A stretch of DNA of 64,000 bases from Variovorax sp037204085. GTDB lineage: Bacteria > Pseudomonadota > Gammaproteobacteria > Burkholderiales > Burkholderiaceae_C. Every line of letters begins with the position of its first letter. Position 1 is the first letter of the stretch. This document shows, one piece after another, positions 8,265 to 16,357 of the stretch. The notes below the pieces were generated by a model, which saw nothing but the letters and a program-made list of their open reading frames with translations, ran no database searches and was not told the origin of the DNA. Location: the NCBI RefSeq assembly GCF_037204085.1, contig NZ_JBBCBW010000015.1, positions 62,001-126,000 of the forward strand, written 5' to 3'. A program made the position numbers and the translations under genes.

Positions 8265-10217
8265 ATGCCTGATGAAGAAGCTGCGCTGCAGGCTGGCCTT
8301 CCGTTTGCACGCCGCGGCCGCCACTTGTCGGGCCCGAAGGCATGGTTTTGCAAGTTGATCGGTGCATGCGTGCTTCTCTTGGCGGCCGGCTCCGCCGTAG
8401 CGCAGCCCTCGCCTGATATCCACGTAGAAGCGGTGCGCGGCACCGGATGGAACGAGGCCGCACCTCCGGCCGACGGCTGGACACCCGTCACCCTGCCCGA
8501 CAGCTGGGCCGCGCGCTGGCCCGGCTTCGACGGCGTGGCCTGGTACCGGTTGACCTGGGACCAGCCCGCGCACGTTGCCGAAACCGGCTTGCTGCTGCAC
8601 TACCTCAACATGGCCGGTGCGGTGTCGCTCAACGGCACCCCCATCTGGCGCGACGAAAGCCTGGTCGAACCGCTGACGCGAGCCTGGAACAGCCCGCGCT
8701 ACTGGCTGCTGGCGCCGCCGCTGCTGCGCGAAGGCCGCAACACGCTGCTGATACGGGTTTCGGGCCTTTCGGCGTATCAGGCGGGGCTCGGTCCGGTCAG
8801 CCTCGGTCCGCCGGCGGCCATGCAGGCGTCATACGGGCATGAGCGTCTCTTGCGCCGCGATCTCCAGATGCTCGGGCTGGCGGTGAGCGCAGCGGTGTCG
8901 GCCTTCTTCGCTGCGCTGTGGCTATTGCGCAGGCGCGAAACGGCCTATGGCTGGTTCGCGCTCATGTCGGTGCTGTGGCTCCTGTTCGGCTACAACCAGA
9001 TCGCGACCAGCCCCTGGCCTTTTACGGGCAACCACAGCTGGCAGGCGTCGAACACCTCGCTGCTGCTTCTGTTCAGCGTGTCATACGCCGTTTTTGCGCT
9101 GCGCTTCTGCGAGCGGCGCATGCCGCGCCTGGAAGGCTTTGCGCTGCTGATCGCGGTGGCCGGCGTGCTCGACCTATGGCTTGCCGGTTCCGCGAACCTG
9201 GTCACTCACCGCGCCCTGTGGACGCTGGTGGGCGGCCTCACGATCATTGCCGTGAACAGCGCCTCGCTGGTTCACGCCGCGCGGCACCGGGGCAGCCCCA
9301 TGCGCTCGCTTGCGCCCTTCATGGCACTGTCGGCGATAACCGGCGCGCACGACCTGCTGGTGTTCACCCAGGTGATCGACAGCAACATCTACTACACAAC
9401 GATGTCCTCATACGGCCTGCTGCTGGGCATGGCGCTGACGCAGGCCGGGCGCTTCGTGAGCAGCCTGAAGCGCATCGAGAACTTCAACACCGAGCTGATC
9501 GAGGAAGTGAACGCCGCCAAGTCGGAACTGGCCGCCACGCTTGCGCAGCAGCACGCGCTGGAGCTCGCGCATGCGCGCATCGGCGAGCGGGTCAACCTTG
9601 CGAGCGACCTGCACGACGGCTTGGGCGGCATGCTGGTCGGCAGCATTGCAACGCTCGAACGCAGGCCCGAAGAGCTTTCAGCACCCGCCCTGCTCGCCAT
9701 GCTCAAGAGCCTGCGCGACGACTTACGGCTCATCATCGACGCCACCGGCCGGCACGACGGCGCACGCGCGTTCGGCGAGCTGCTGGCGCCCTTGCGGCAT
9801 CGCACTTCGCAGCTGCTCGACGCCAACGGCATCGACTGCCGGTGGCAGGTGTCGGGCATCGACACGCTCGAGCTGCCGCCCTCGCAAAGCCTCGACCTGC
9901 TGCGCTTCTTGCAGGAGGCGCTGACGAACACCCTCAAGCACAGCGGCGGCCGGCGTGTGGATGTGGCCGTAACCTGCGCCGGCGCCGACCTGCAACTCGA
10001 CGTGCGCGACGACGGCCAGGGCTTTGTGGTGGCAGACGCTGTCAAGGGTGGCGGCTCGGGTCTGCGCAGCCTGCACGCACGCGCCCGCAGGCTGGGCGCC
10101 GAGCTTCGGCTGGAGTCTCGCCCAGGTGCCACTCAGCTCGCGTTGCGCATGCCTGTCAAGACGGGAATAAACGGGGCGATACAAATTGCAATCATCGGTA
10201 ACAATGGACGAAAATAA
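8265..10217 (+). CDS. 7TM sensor histidine kinase (7TMR-DISM type, HisKA_3-like)
   Basis: A 650-residue membrane kinase. After a signal-like segment (KLIGACVLLLAAGSAVAQ) comes a periplasmic jelly-roll-type domain (about 45-190, GVAWYRLTWDQP, LLLHYLNMAGAVSLNG). Seven membrane helices (about 200-400), a coiled linker and a NarX/LuxR-partner type kinase core follow. The core has phospho-acceptor His450 in ASDLHDGLGGML and the N-box FLQEALTNTLKHSGG. The G-box VRDDGQGF lies near the C-terminus. I use the ATG at 8265; an in-frame GTG at 8217 would extend it through the dyad and is less likely. It precedes the second response regulator by 47 bp and probably also phosphorylates the first. Confidence 0.9.
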   Translation: MPDEEAALQAGLPFARRGRHLSGPKAWFCKLIGACVLLLAAGSAVAQPSPDIHVEAVRGTGWNEAAPPADGWTPVTLPDSWAARWPGFDGVAWYRLTWDQPAHVAETGLLLHYLNMAGAVSLNGTPIWRDESLVEPLTRAWNSPRYWLLAPPLLREGRNTLLIRVSGLSAYQAGLGPVSLGPPAAMQASYGHERLLRRDLQMLGLAVSAAVSAFFAALWLLRRRETAYGWFALMSVLWLLFGYNQIATSPWPFTGNHSWQASNTSLLLLFSVSYAVFALRFCERRMPRLEGFALLIAVAGVLDLWLAGSANLVTHRALWTLVGGLTIIAVNSASLVHAARHRGSPMRSLAPFMALSAITGAHDLLVFTQVIDSNIYYTTMSSYGLLLGMALTQAGRFVSSLKRIENFNTELIEEVNAAKSELAATLAQQHALELAHARIGERVNLASDLHDGLGGMLVGSIATLERRPEELSAPALLAMLKSLRDDLRLIIDATGRHDGARAFGELLAPLRHRTSQLLDANGIDCRWQVSGIDTLELPPSQSLDLLRFLQEALTNTLKHSGGRRVDVAVTCAGADLQLDVRDDGQGFVVADAVKGGGSGLRSLHARARRLGAELRLESRPGATQLALRMPVKTGINGAIQIAIIGNNGRK

Positions 10218-10264
10218 GTAAAAACGTCCCAGTTCATCGGTCGCCGCTTCAAAATGTCGAGCAA

Positions 10265-10948
10265 ATGTCAACTTCCTACCCGGAAGCCGTTGAAGCCGTT
10301 TCTCTGAGCCCGACGCTCGTCGTCGAGAACGATCCTTCGATGCAGGAACGTTTTCGCTACATCCTGTCGACGCTCGGATGCGACGAGCCCCAGATCGTCT
10401 GGACCGAGAACGGTGAGACGGCGATGCAACTGCTCGAGAGCCAGCGCTTCGGTGTGGTTCTTGTGGACATCGGCTTGCCCGACGGCAGCGGGGTCGACCT
10501 CATCGACTGGCTGCAGGCCCACCAACCGCAGGTGCCCGCCGTTGCGGTTTCCGCAAAGCGCACCGACGAAACCATTTTTTCAGCGCTGCGCACCGGCGCG
10601 GTGGCCTACCTGCTGAAGGAACGCGACGATCTAGAGCTCAGCATCGGCCTGCGCAGCATCGAGCAAGGCGGCGCGCCTATCGACACGGCCATTGCGCGGC
10701 GCATCCTGGCGTGGGACGCGGGTCACGCGGCCGATTCACCGGCCGATCCGGACACGACGCTGTCGCTGCGCGAACGCAAGATGCTCGAGTTGGTGGTGCA
10801 AGGGCGCAGCTACAGCGACATTGCCGAAACGCTTTCGGCGCCCCGGCTGGCGCTGGAGTGCCGCACCCGGGGCATCTACCGGAAACTGGCACTCGGCTCG
10901 CGGGCCGAAACGGCGCACGCGGGCGGCGAAGATTCCTTTTCGCGCTGA
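10265..10948 (+). CDS. LuxR-type response regulator paralogue with degenerate key residues
   Basis: A 227-residue paralogue of the regulator at 5613-6326; both keep LVDIGLPDGSG and LRSIE(Q/R)GGAPID. Phospho-acceptor D68 and the YLLKERDDL lysine are kept, but the acidic pocket is E21-N22 instead of E-D. The DNA-binding helix is altered: SRLTVECHTKNIYRKL in the other copy is PRLALECRTRGIYRKL here, losing the usual T and H. The C-terminus ends differently (AETAHAGGEDSFSR). It follows the kinase gene directly. It may be a phosphate-sink or dominant-negative partner, or a decaying copy. The sequence alone does not decide this. Confidence 0.85.
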   Translation: MSTSYPEAVEAVSLSPTLVVENDPSMQERFRYILSTLGCDEPQIVWTENGETAMQLLESQRFGVVLVDIGLPDGSGVDLIDWLQAHQPQVPAVAVSAKRTDETIFSALRTGAVAYLLKERDDLELSIGLRSIEQGGAPIDTAIARRILAWDAGHAADSPADPDTTLSLRERKMLELVVQGRSYSDIAETLSAPRLALECRTRGIYRKLALGSRAETAHAGGEDSFSR

Positions 10949-10951
10949 GGC

Positions 10952-11776
10952 TTACTCCGCCCAGACCACCATGCCGGTCCATGCGGTGGCCAGCACCACG
11001 ATGCCAAAGGCAATGCGGTACCAGGCAAAAGGAATGAAGTTGTGCGTGCTGATGTACCGCAGCAGCCAGCGCACGCAGAGCCACGCGCTCAGGAACGAGA
11101 ACACCAGCCCCACCGAGAACAGCGGAATGTCGGCCACCGACAGCAGCGCGCGCTCCTTGTAGAGGCTGTAGGCCCCGGCGCCGATGAGCGTCGGAATGGC
11201 AAGGAAGAACGAAAAATCGGTGGCTGCCTGGCGCGACAGGCCCAGCAGCATGCCGCCGATGATGGTCGAGCCGCTGCGGCTGGTGCCCGGAATCATCGCG
11301 AAGCACTGCACCAGGCCGACCTTGAGCGCGTCCCACATCGTCATGTCGTCGACATGCTCGATGCGCACCGAGCCCGGCGGCCGTTTTTCGGCCCAGAGAA
11401 TGATGAAGCCGCCGATGATGAAGGTACTGGCCACCACCACGGGGGTGAAAAGATGCGCCTTGATCATCTTGCCGAAGATCAGGCCCAGCACCACGGCGGG
11501 AAGAAAGCCGAGCACCACGTTGATGGCCAGACGCCTGGCCTTGGGCTGCCGGGGCAGCGCCACCACGGTGGAATGGATCTTCTGCCAGTACACCAGGATC
11601 ACCGCGAAGATCGCGCCCGTCTGAATGGCAATGTCGAACACCTTGGCCTTGGCGTCGTCGAAGCCGAGCAGCGAGCCCGCAAGAATCAGATGCCCGGTCG
11701 ACGAGATCGGCAGAAACTCTGTCAGCCCTTCGACGATGCCCATGACAGCGGCCTTCACCAGCAAAACGATGTCCAC
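10952..11776 (-). CDS. uppP: Undecaprenyl-diphosphatase (UppP/BacA)
   Basis: A 274-residue polytopic membrane enzyme that dephosphorylates undecaprenyl pyrophosphate to recycle the lipid carrier for peptidoglycan and other envelope polymers; it also confers bacitracin tolerance. Both family signatures are present: EGLTEFLPISSTGH near the N-terminus and MIPGTSRSGSTI in the middle. The GTG at 11774-11776 is chosen because a strong AAAGGAG lies six bases upstream. The longer TTG frame to 11800 would include that site. It is convergent with the response-regulator gene, with 3 bp between stops. Confidence 0.95.
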   Translation of the reverse strand: MDIVLLVKAAVMGIVEGLTEFLPISSTGHLILAGSLLGFDDAKAKVFDIAIQTGAIFAVILVYWQKIHSTVVALPRQPKARRLAINVVLGFLPAVVLGLIFGKMIKAHLFTPVVVASTFIIGGFIILWAEKRPPGSVRIEHVDDMTMWDALKVGLVQCFAMIPGTSRSGSTIIGGMLLGLSRQAATDFSFFLAIPTLIGAGAYSLYKERALLSVADIPLFSVGLVFSFLSAWLCVRWLLRYISTHNFIPFAWYRIAFGIVVLATAWTGMVVWAE

Positions 11777-11857
11777 GCTTACTCCTTTAAAGAGCGCCAA
11801 TTATGGCGAGGCATCGAGTCAGGCCGGGTTCAGGCGGCCCCGTGCGGCTGCGGGCTT

Positions 11858-12529
11858 TTATCGGCGGCCCTGCCCGGAGCGCGCCCGCAGCGCCCGCACG
11901 GCGCTGTCTACGGTGGTCAGCACCGGCAGGCCGCTGGCCTGCTCGCAAGCGACACGGGCGCGCGCCATGCTGAACTGCGCCAGCGCAATGCGCGTGCAGC
12001 CGCGCTCGCGCAGGGCCTTTGCCTGCGCGGCAATCAGGGCGTCGTGCCGCGCGGTATCGCCGGCATTCAGCGCGTCGAGCGCGCCTTTGGCGAGGGCGGG
12101 CTCCAGATCGATGCCGGGCGGAAACTCCGGGGGCATCGACACCAGCGTGGCCGCAAAGGTTGCAATGAGGCCGAGCCGGCCCTGCCCCTGGTCTTGGTCT
12201 TGCGCCTGCACGGCCTCGGCCACCATCGCCTCGTTGGGCTTGAGCACCGGAATGCCCGCGTGCCGCTTTGCTACCGCCTCGATGCAGGGGCCGAAGGCCG
12301 AACAGGTGAAGAGAATGCCCTGCGCGCCGGTGTCGACGGCGTACTGCGCAAGCCGCTGAAAGCGCTCGTGCATTGCGGCGTCAAGCCCCTGGCCGCCGCG
12401 CGCCAGGTCGGCCGAGAGGCTATCGTCCAGCAGGTTCATGCGCTCGGCCTCGGGCCAGTCGCGCTCGAAGGCGGCATTGATGGGCGCAACCGAATGCGAA
12501 AGCGCGTGGATCAGGGCGATGCGGGTCAT
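11858..12529 (-). CDS. Aspartate/glutamate/hydantoin racemase-family protein
   Basis: A 223-residue protein of the Asp/Glu racemase fold (MTRIALIHALSHSVAPINAAF). The first catalytic cysteine is present in ILFTCSAFGPC. The position of the second is occupied by RIALAQFSMA rather than a Cys motif, which questions a two-base racemase mechanism. It may therefore be a maleate-isomerase, decarboxylase-like or lyase-type relative. It lies 14 bp downstream of the amino-acid binding protein and belongs to the amino-acid cluster with the class III aminotransferase. Confidence 0.8.
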   Translation of the reverse strand: MTRIALIHALSHSVAPINAAFERDWPEAERMNLLDDSLSADLARGGQGLDAAMHERFQRLAQYAVDTGAQGILFTCSAFGPCIEAVAKRHAGIPVLKPNEAMVAEAVQAQDQDQGQGRLGLIATFAATLVSMPPEFPPGIDLEPALAKGALDALNAGDTARHDALIAAQAKALRERGCTRIALAQFSMARARVACEQASGLPVLTTVDSAVRALRARSGQGRR

Positions 12530-12543
12530 GCGGGAAGCGGCTG

Positions 12544-13461
12544 TCAGATGCCCTTGGACGACGGATTGGCAAAGGCCTCCTTCGTCTCGGCGTTGAGCGG
12601 GTAGTTGATGTTGATGCCCTTGGGCGGAATGGGCGACATGAACCACTTGCCGTAGAGCTTTTCCATTCCGCCCGACTTCATCATGCCCGACACCACGCGG
12701 TCCACCAGCGCCTTGAAAGCCGGGTCGTCCTTGCGGAACATGAGCGACTGATTCTCGGTGCGCAGGCTCTCGCCGGTAATGACAAAGTCCTTCGGGTTGC
12801 GCGCATTCGCGATCTGGCCGGCCAGCAGGATGTCGTCGAGCACAAAGGCCTGCGCCCTGCCGCTTTCCACCAGCAGGAAAGAGTCGCTGTGGTCCTTGCC
12901 GCCCAGGTTGTTCACCTCGAGGTTGCGGCCCTTGTCGGCCTCGCGCAGCAGGCGGAACGACGTGGTGCCGGTGGTGGTGACCACCGTCTTGCCCTGCAGG
13001 TCGGCAATGCTCTTGATGCCTGAATCGGCCTTGACCAGCATGCGCACGTTGTAGCGGAAGATGTCCGGTGAAAACGCCACCTGCTTCTGGCGCTCGACCA
13101 GGTTGGTGGTGGAGCCGCACTCGATGTCGACGGTGCCGTTCTGCACCAGCGGAATGCGGTTGGCCGAGGTCACGGCCTGGTATTTGATTTCGATGGCCGG
13201 CAGCTTCAGCTCGGTCTTTACCGCTTCGACGATGCGGTTGCAGATCTCGATGCTGTAGCCCACCGGCTTCAGGTTGCCGTCGAGGTAAGAAAAGCCGAAC
13301 GACGACTCGCGGTAGCCGAAGGTGATGGCGCCGCTCGCCTTAATCTTGGCGAGCGTGTCGTTGTTGTCCTGGGCCTGCGCGGCCGTATGCGGCAACAGCA
13401 GGGCAAAAACCGCCGCGAGAGCGGCAGCGCCAAAGAAAACCGACAGACGAAGTTTGGGCAT
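12544..13461 (-). CDS. Amino-acid ABC transporter substrate-binding protein (GltI-like)
   Basis: A 305-residue periplasmic binding protein of SBP family 3. A signal peptide (residues 1-30, ending AAQAQ) is followed by ITFGYRESSFGFSYLD and VDIECGSTTNLVERQKQVAFS, closely resembling glutamate/aspartate binders (GltI). No permease or ATPase genes accompany it here, so it either uses a transporter encoded elsewhere or supplies an orphan system. Its neighbours, a racemase-like enzyme and an aminotransferase, suggest uptake of an acidic or non-proteinogenic amino acid. The exact ligand is inferred only. Confidence 0.88.
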   Translation of the reverse strand: MPKLRLSVFFGAAALAAVFALLLPHTAAQAQDNNDTLAKIKASGAITFGYRESSFGFSYLDGNLKPVGYSIEICNRIVEAVKTELKLPAIEIKYQAVTSANRIPLVQNGTVDIECGSTTNLVERQKQVAFSPDIFRYNVRMLVKADSGIKSIADLQGKTVVTTTGTTSFRLLREADKGRNLEVNNLGGKDHSDSFLLVESGRAQAFVLDDILLAGQIANARNPKDFVITGESLRTENQSLMFRKDDPAFKALVDRVVSGMMKSGGMEKLYGKWFMSPIPPKGININYPLNAETKEAFANPSSKGI

Positions 13462-13518
13462 GAAAGCGCTCCTTGGAACGGGCGGGTTGAAAAAAAGCGA
13501 AGGAAGAAAGATCAGCGG

Positions 13519-14853
13519 TCAGCGCCTAGCAGCACTCGTCGCGGCGTCGATGGAATCCGCAAGGCGCGTTGCGATTTCCCGCAGGTCCGCACGCGTGGCG
13601 ATGAAGGGCGGCGCCAGCAGCACGTGGTCGCCCTTCCGGCCATCGACCGTGCCGCCGAAGGGGTAGCACAAGAGGCCGCGCGCCATGGCGTCTTTCTTGA
13701 TGGCCGCATTGATCTTCAGCGCCGGATCGAACGGCGCCTTGTTTGCGCGGTCGGCCACGAGCTCGATGCCCCAGAAGAAGCCGCGGCCGCGTATGTCGCC
13801 GACATGCGGGTGCCCGCCGAGGACATCGGCCAGCATGGCGCCGAAGGCCGCCCCGTCTTCGCGAACCTTGGCAACGAGACCGTCGCGCCGGATCACCTGC
13901 TGCACCGCGAGCGCCGCCGCGCAGGCCATCGGATGCCCAAGGTAGGTGTGGCCGTGCTGGAAGAAGCCGCTGCCTTTGGACATGGCATCGACGATCTTGC
14001 GCTGCGCCAGCACCGCGCCAATCGGCTGATAGCCGCCGCCAAGGCCCTTGGCAATGGTCATGAGGTCGGGCACCACGCCCTCCTGCTCACAGGCGTGCAA
14101 CGTTCCGGTGCGGCCCATGCCGCACATCACCTCGTCGAGGATGAGCAGCACGCCATATTTGTCGCACACCGCGCGCACGGCCTTGAAGTAGCCCGGCACC
14201 GGTGTGAGCACGCCGGCCGTGGCGCCGCCCACTGTTTCGGCCACCAAGGCGATCACGCGATCGGCGCCCTGCGCAACGATGGCAGCCTCGAGCTCGCCCG
14301 CGAGGCGCAGGCCGTATTGCTCGGCGCTTTCATCGGCGCGTTGCTCGCGGTAGGGGTAGCAAGGCGCGACATGCGTGGCCGGCACCAGGATGGGCGCGAA
14401 CGGTTCGCGCCGCCACGCGTTGCCGCCCACCGCAAGCGCGCCCAGCGTGTTGCCGTGATAGCTCTGGCGGCGCGCGATGAAGTGCGTGCGCTGCGGCTGG
14501 CCAATCTCTACGAAGTACTGCCGCGCCATCTTGAGCGCCGCTTCCACCGCCTCGGAGCCGCCGCTCACCAGGTACACATGGCTGATGCCTTCGGGCGCCG
14601 ATGAAATCAGCTCGTCGGCCAACTGCTCGGCCACCTCACTGGTGAAGAAGCTGGTGTGGGCATAGGCCAGCCTGTCGAGCTGCGCATGCATGGCGGCCAG
14701 CACTTCGGGGTGCGCGTGGCCGAGGGACGACACGGCCGCCCCGCCCGATGCGTCGAGGTATTCGCGCCCTTCGGCGTCGCGGATGAACATGCCCTTGGAG
14801 CCCGCGGCAACGGGCGGGCTTTGGCGAAGGTGACGATGAAAGACGTGCGTCAT
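13519..14853 (-). CDS. Class III PLP-dependent aminotransferase
   Basis: A 444-residue omega-aminotransferase-type enzyme. It has the N-terminal ASGGAAVSSLGHAHPEV, SGGSEAVEAALKMARQY for PLP phosphate contacts, LILDEVMCGMGRTG with the catalytic Asp, and MTIAKGLGGGYQPIGAV with the Schiff-base lysine. It transfers an amino group from an amine or non-alpha amino acid to a keto acid; the substrate is not readable. The ATG at 14851-14853 is used. The open frame continues to 14937 but would cover the palindromic operator region. It is divergent from the RpiR regulator and heads the cluster with the binding protein and racemase. Confidence 0.9.
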   Translation of the reverse strand: MTHVFHRHLRQSPPVAAGSKGMFIRDAEGREYLDASGGAAVSSLGHAHPEVLAAMHAQLDRLAYAHTSFFTSEVAEQLADELISSAPEGISHVYLVSGGSEAVEAALKMARQYFVEIGQPQRTHFIARRQSYHGNTLGALAVGGNAWRREPFAPILVPATHVAPCYPYREQRADESAEQYGLRLAGELEAAIVAQGADRVIALVAETVGGATAGVLTPVPGYFKAVRAVCDKYGVLLILDEVMCGMGRTGTLHACEQEGVVPDLMTIAKGLGGGYQPIGAVLAQRKIVDAMSKGSGFFQHGHTYLGHPMACAAALAVQQVIRRDGLVAKVREDGAAFGAMLADVLGGHPHVGDIRGRGFFWGIELVADRANKAPFDPALKINAAIKKDAMARGLLCYPFGGTVDGRKGDHVLLAPPFIATRADLREIATRLADSIDAATSAARR

Positions 14854-14889
14854 GGTGGCGGGTGGCAGCGAGATGGCGGATTCGTATTT

Positions 14890-14972
14890 GGAACTAACGT
14901 TTCGACAGATTATTGTTTGGAACATTTGTTCCGTCAACTATCCCGCCGTTCCATGTCCGGTACATTCGTTCC
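14890..14972. promoter_or_regulatory. Candidate RpiR operators: repeated GGAACA-TT-TGTTCC dyads
   Basis: A perfect palindrome GGAACATTTGTTCC is at 14919-14932. A variant GGTACATTCGTTCC lies exactly 40 bp further on at 14959-14972, and a weaker GGAACTAACGTTTC at 14890-14903. All fall between the aminotransferase and rpiR starts. The 40-bp spacing puts the two better sites on the same DNA face. Assignment to the RpiR protein is inferred from position. Confidence 0.6.
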
Positions 14973-14999
14973 AACAGCAGCTGCCAAAGAGACACCGCC

Positions 15000-15866
15000 A
15001 TGGGCGCCAGAGACCAGATCCGCCAGCGTTTCAACGAACTGAGCCCCGCCTTGCAGCAGGTGGCGCGCTATGTGCTGGACCATCCGAACGAAGTAGTGAC
15101 CGCATCGATGCGCAACGTAGGCACGCGCGCGCAGAGCACGCCCGCCACGCTGGTGCGCTTTGCGCAGCACCTGGGCTATGCGGGCTGGCCGCAGCTGAAG
15201 GAAGCCTTTGCCAGCGACATGGGCCTGGGTACCGAAACCTACGGCGGGCGCGCCAAGCAGCTCATCGGCCGCGCGCAGGACAGGAGCCTCACGGGGGAGA
15301 TGTTCGAGGTGCAGCGCCGCAACCTGGAGGCCACGCACCAGCAGAGCGAGCAGGCGCTGCAAAAGGCCTGCGCACTGATCGAGAAGGCGCCCGCGGTGCA
15401 CGCGGCGGGGTTCAGGGCCTGCTTTCCTATCGCGTTCTCGTTCGTCTATGTGTACCGGCTCTTTCGCGCCAGCGTGCACCTGGTCGACGGCCAGGGCGGC
15501 TCGCTCGAAATGCAGCAGCGCGCCTTTGCCAAGGGCGACGCGCTGGTGGTGGCCAGCTTCATGCCCTACTCGCGCGAGGCGCTGCAGGTGGCAGAAGCGG
15601 CCAAGGCGGCGGGCTGCCGCATCGTTGCCATTACCGACAGCGTGGCTTCGCCGCTGTCGCTGCTGGCGGACGAAACGCTGCTCTTCACGATCAACAGCCC
15701 CTCTTTCTTTCCCTCGGTGGCGGCCGGCGTGGCAGTGACCGAGGCGCTGGTCGAACTGCTCGCGAGCCGCGCGGGCAAGCCGGTGATCCGGCGCATCGAC
15801 CAGGCGGAGGCGCAGCTGTTCGAATCGGGCGCGTACCTGGTGCCGCCGGTGGCGCGCGGCAGCTAG
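15000..15866 (+). CDS. RpiR-family transcriptional regulator (HTH + SIS)
   Basis: A 288-residue regulator. The N-terminal HTH_6 domain (residues 1-80) includes IRQRFNELSPALQQVARYVL and STPATLVRFAQHLGYAGWPQL. The C-terminal SIS domain (about 120-275) normally binds a phosphosugar or related ligand (DALVVASFMPYSREALQVAEAAKAAG, VAITDSVASPL). The ATG at 15000 gives the usual RpiR N-terminus; the open frame continues upstream through the operators but lacks family similarity there. RpiR proteins adjacent to aminotransferases often regulate amino-acid catabolism, which fits the divergent cluster. Confidence 0.9.
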   Translation: MGARDQIRQRFNELSPALQQVARYVLDHPNEVVTASMRNVGTRAQSTPATLVRFAQHLGYAGWPQLKEAFASDMGLGTETYGGRAKQLIGRAQDRSLTGEMFEVQRRNLEATHQQSEQALQKACALIEKAPAVHAAGFRACFPIAFSFVYVYRLFRASVHLVDGQGGSLEMQQRAFAKGDALVVASFMPYSREALQVAEAAKAAGCRIVAITDSVASPLSLLADETLLFTINSPSFFPSVAAGVAVTEALVELLASRAGKPVIRRIDQAEAQLFESGAYLVPPVARGS

Positions 15867-15980
15867 AAAAATAGGTGCGGCCAACCAATCGCATGCTGCG
15901 GTGCCGCATTGCGGAACCCGTGCAAAACCGCCCGGTCAAACAGCTGTTGCAGCTTTGTGTTGCGACAGGAGGTAATGACC

Positions 15981-16346
15981 ATGAAGCAAGTGAAACACTG
16001 GCAAGACCCGGTCAACATCGTTCTGGGTGTGTGGCTGGTCGTCTCGCCCTGGGTCCTGGGTTTTCAGGACGTGACCTTCGCGATGTGGAGCACGGTATTG
16101 ACCGGTATCGCACTGGGCGCCGTGGCGCTGGGGGCGACCCTGGTTCCGCGTGCCTGGGAAGAGTGGACCGAAGGTGCGCTCGCCATCTGGCTGGCCGTAT
16201 CCCCCTGGGTGCTCGGCTTTGCCACTGTCGAGAACGCGATGGTCAACGCAGTGCTCGTGTCCGCGGCCATCCTGGTGCTCGCGCTCTGGGTGCTTGTGAC
16301 TGACAAGGACTACCTGGGCGGGTCGATGGACCGTCACGCGCACTGA
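15981..16346 (+). CDS. SPW-repeat membrane protein
   Basis: A 121-residue small inner-membrane protein with two internally duplicated halves. Each opens with a W-containing amphipathic piece followed by a helix and the SPW signature (VVSPWVLGF at about 22-30 and AVSPWVLGF at about 77-85). The start is the ATG at 15981, 8 bp after AGGAGG; the ATG at 15975 is too close to that site. The family has no defined activity. The gene stands alone between rpiR and the convergent efflux operon. Confidence 0.85.
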   Translation: MKQVKHWQDPVNIVLGVWLVVSPWVLGFQDVTFAMWSTVLTGIALGAVALGATLVPRAWEEWTEGALAIWLAVSPWVLGFATVENAMVNAVLVSAAILVLALWVLVTDKDYLGGSMDRHAH

Positions 16347-16357
16347 CGGCACGTTGA

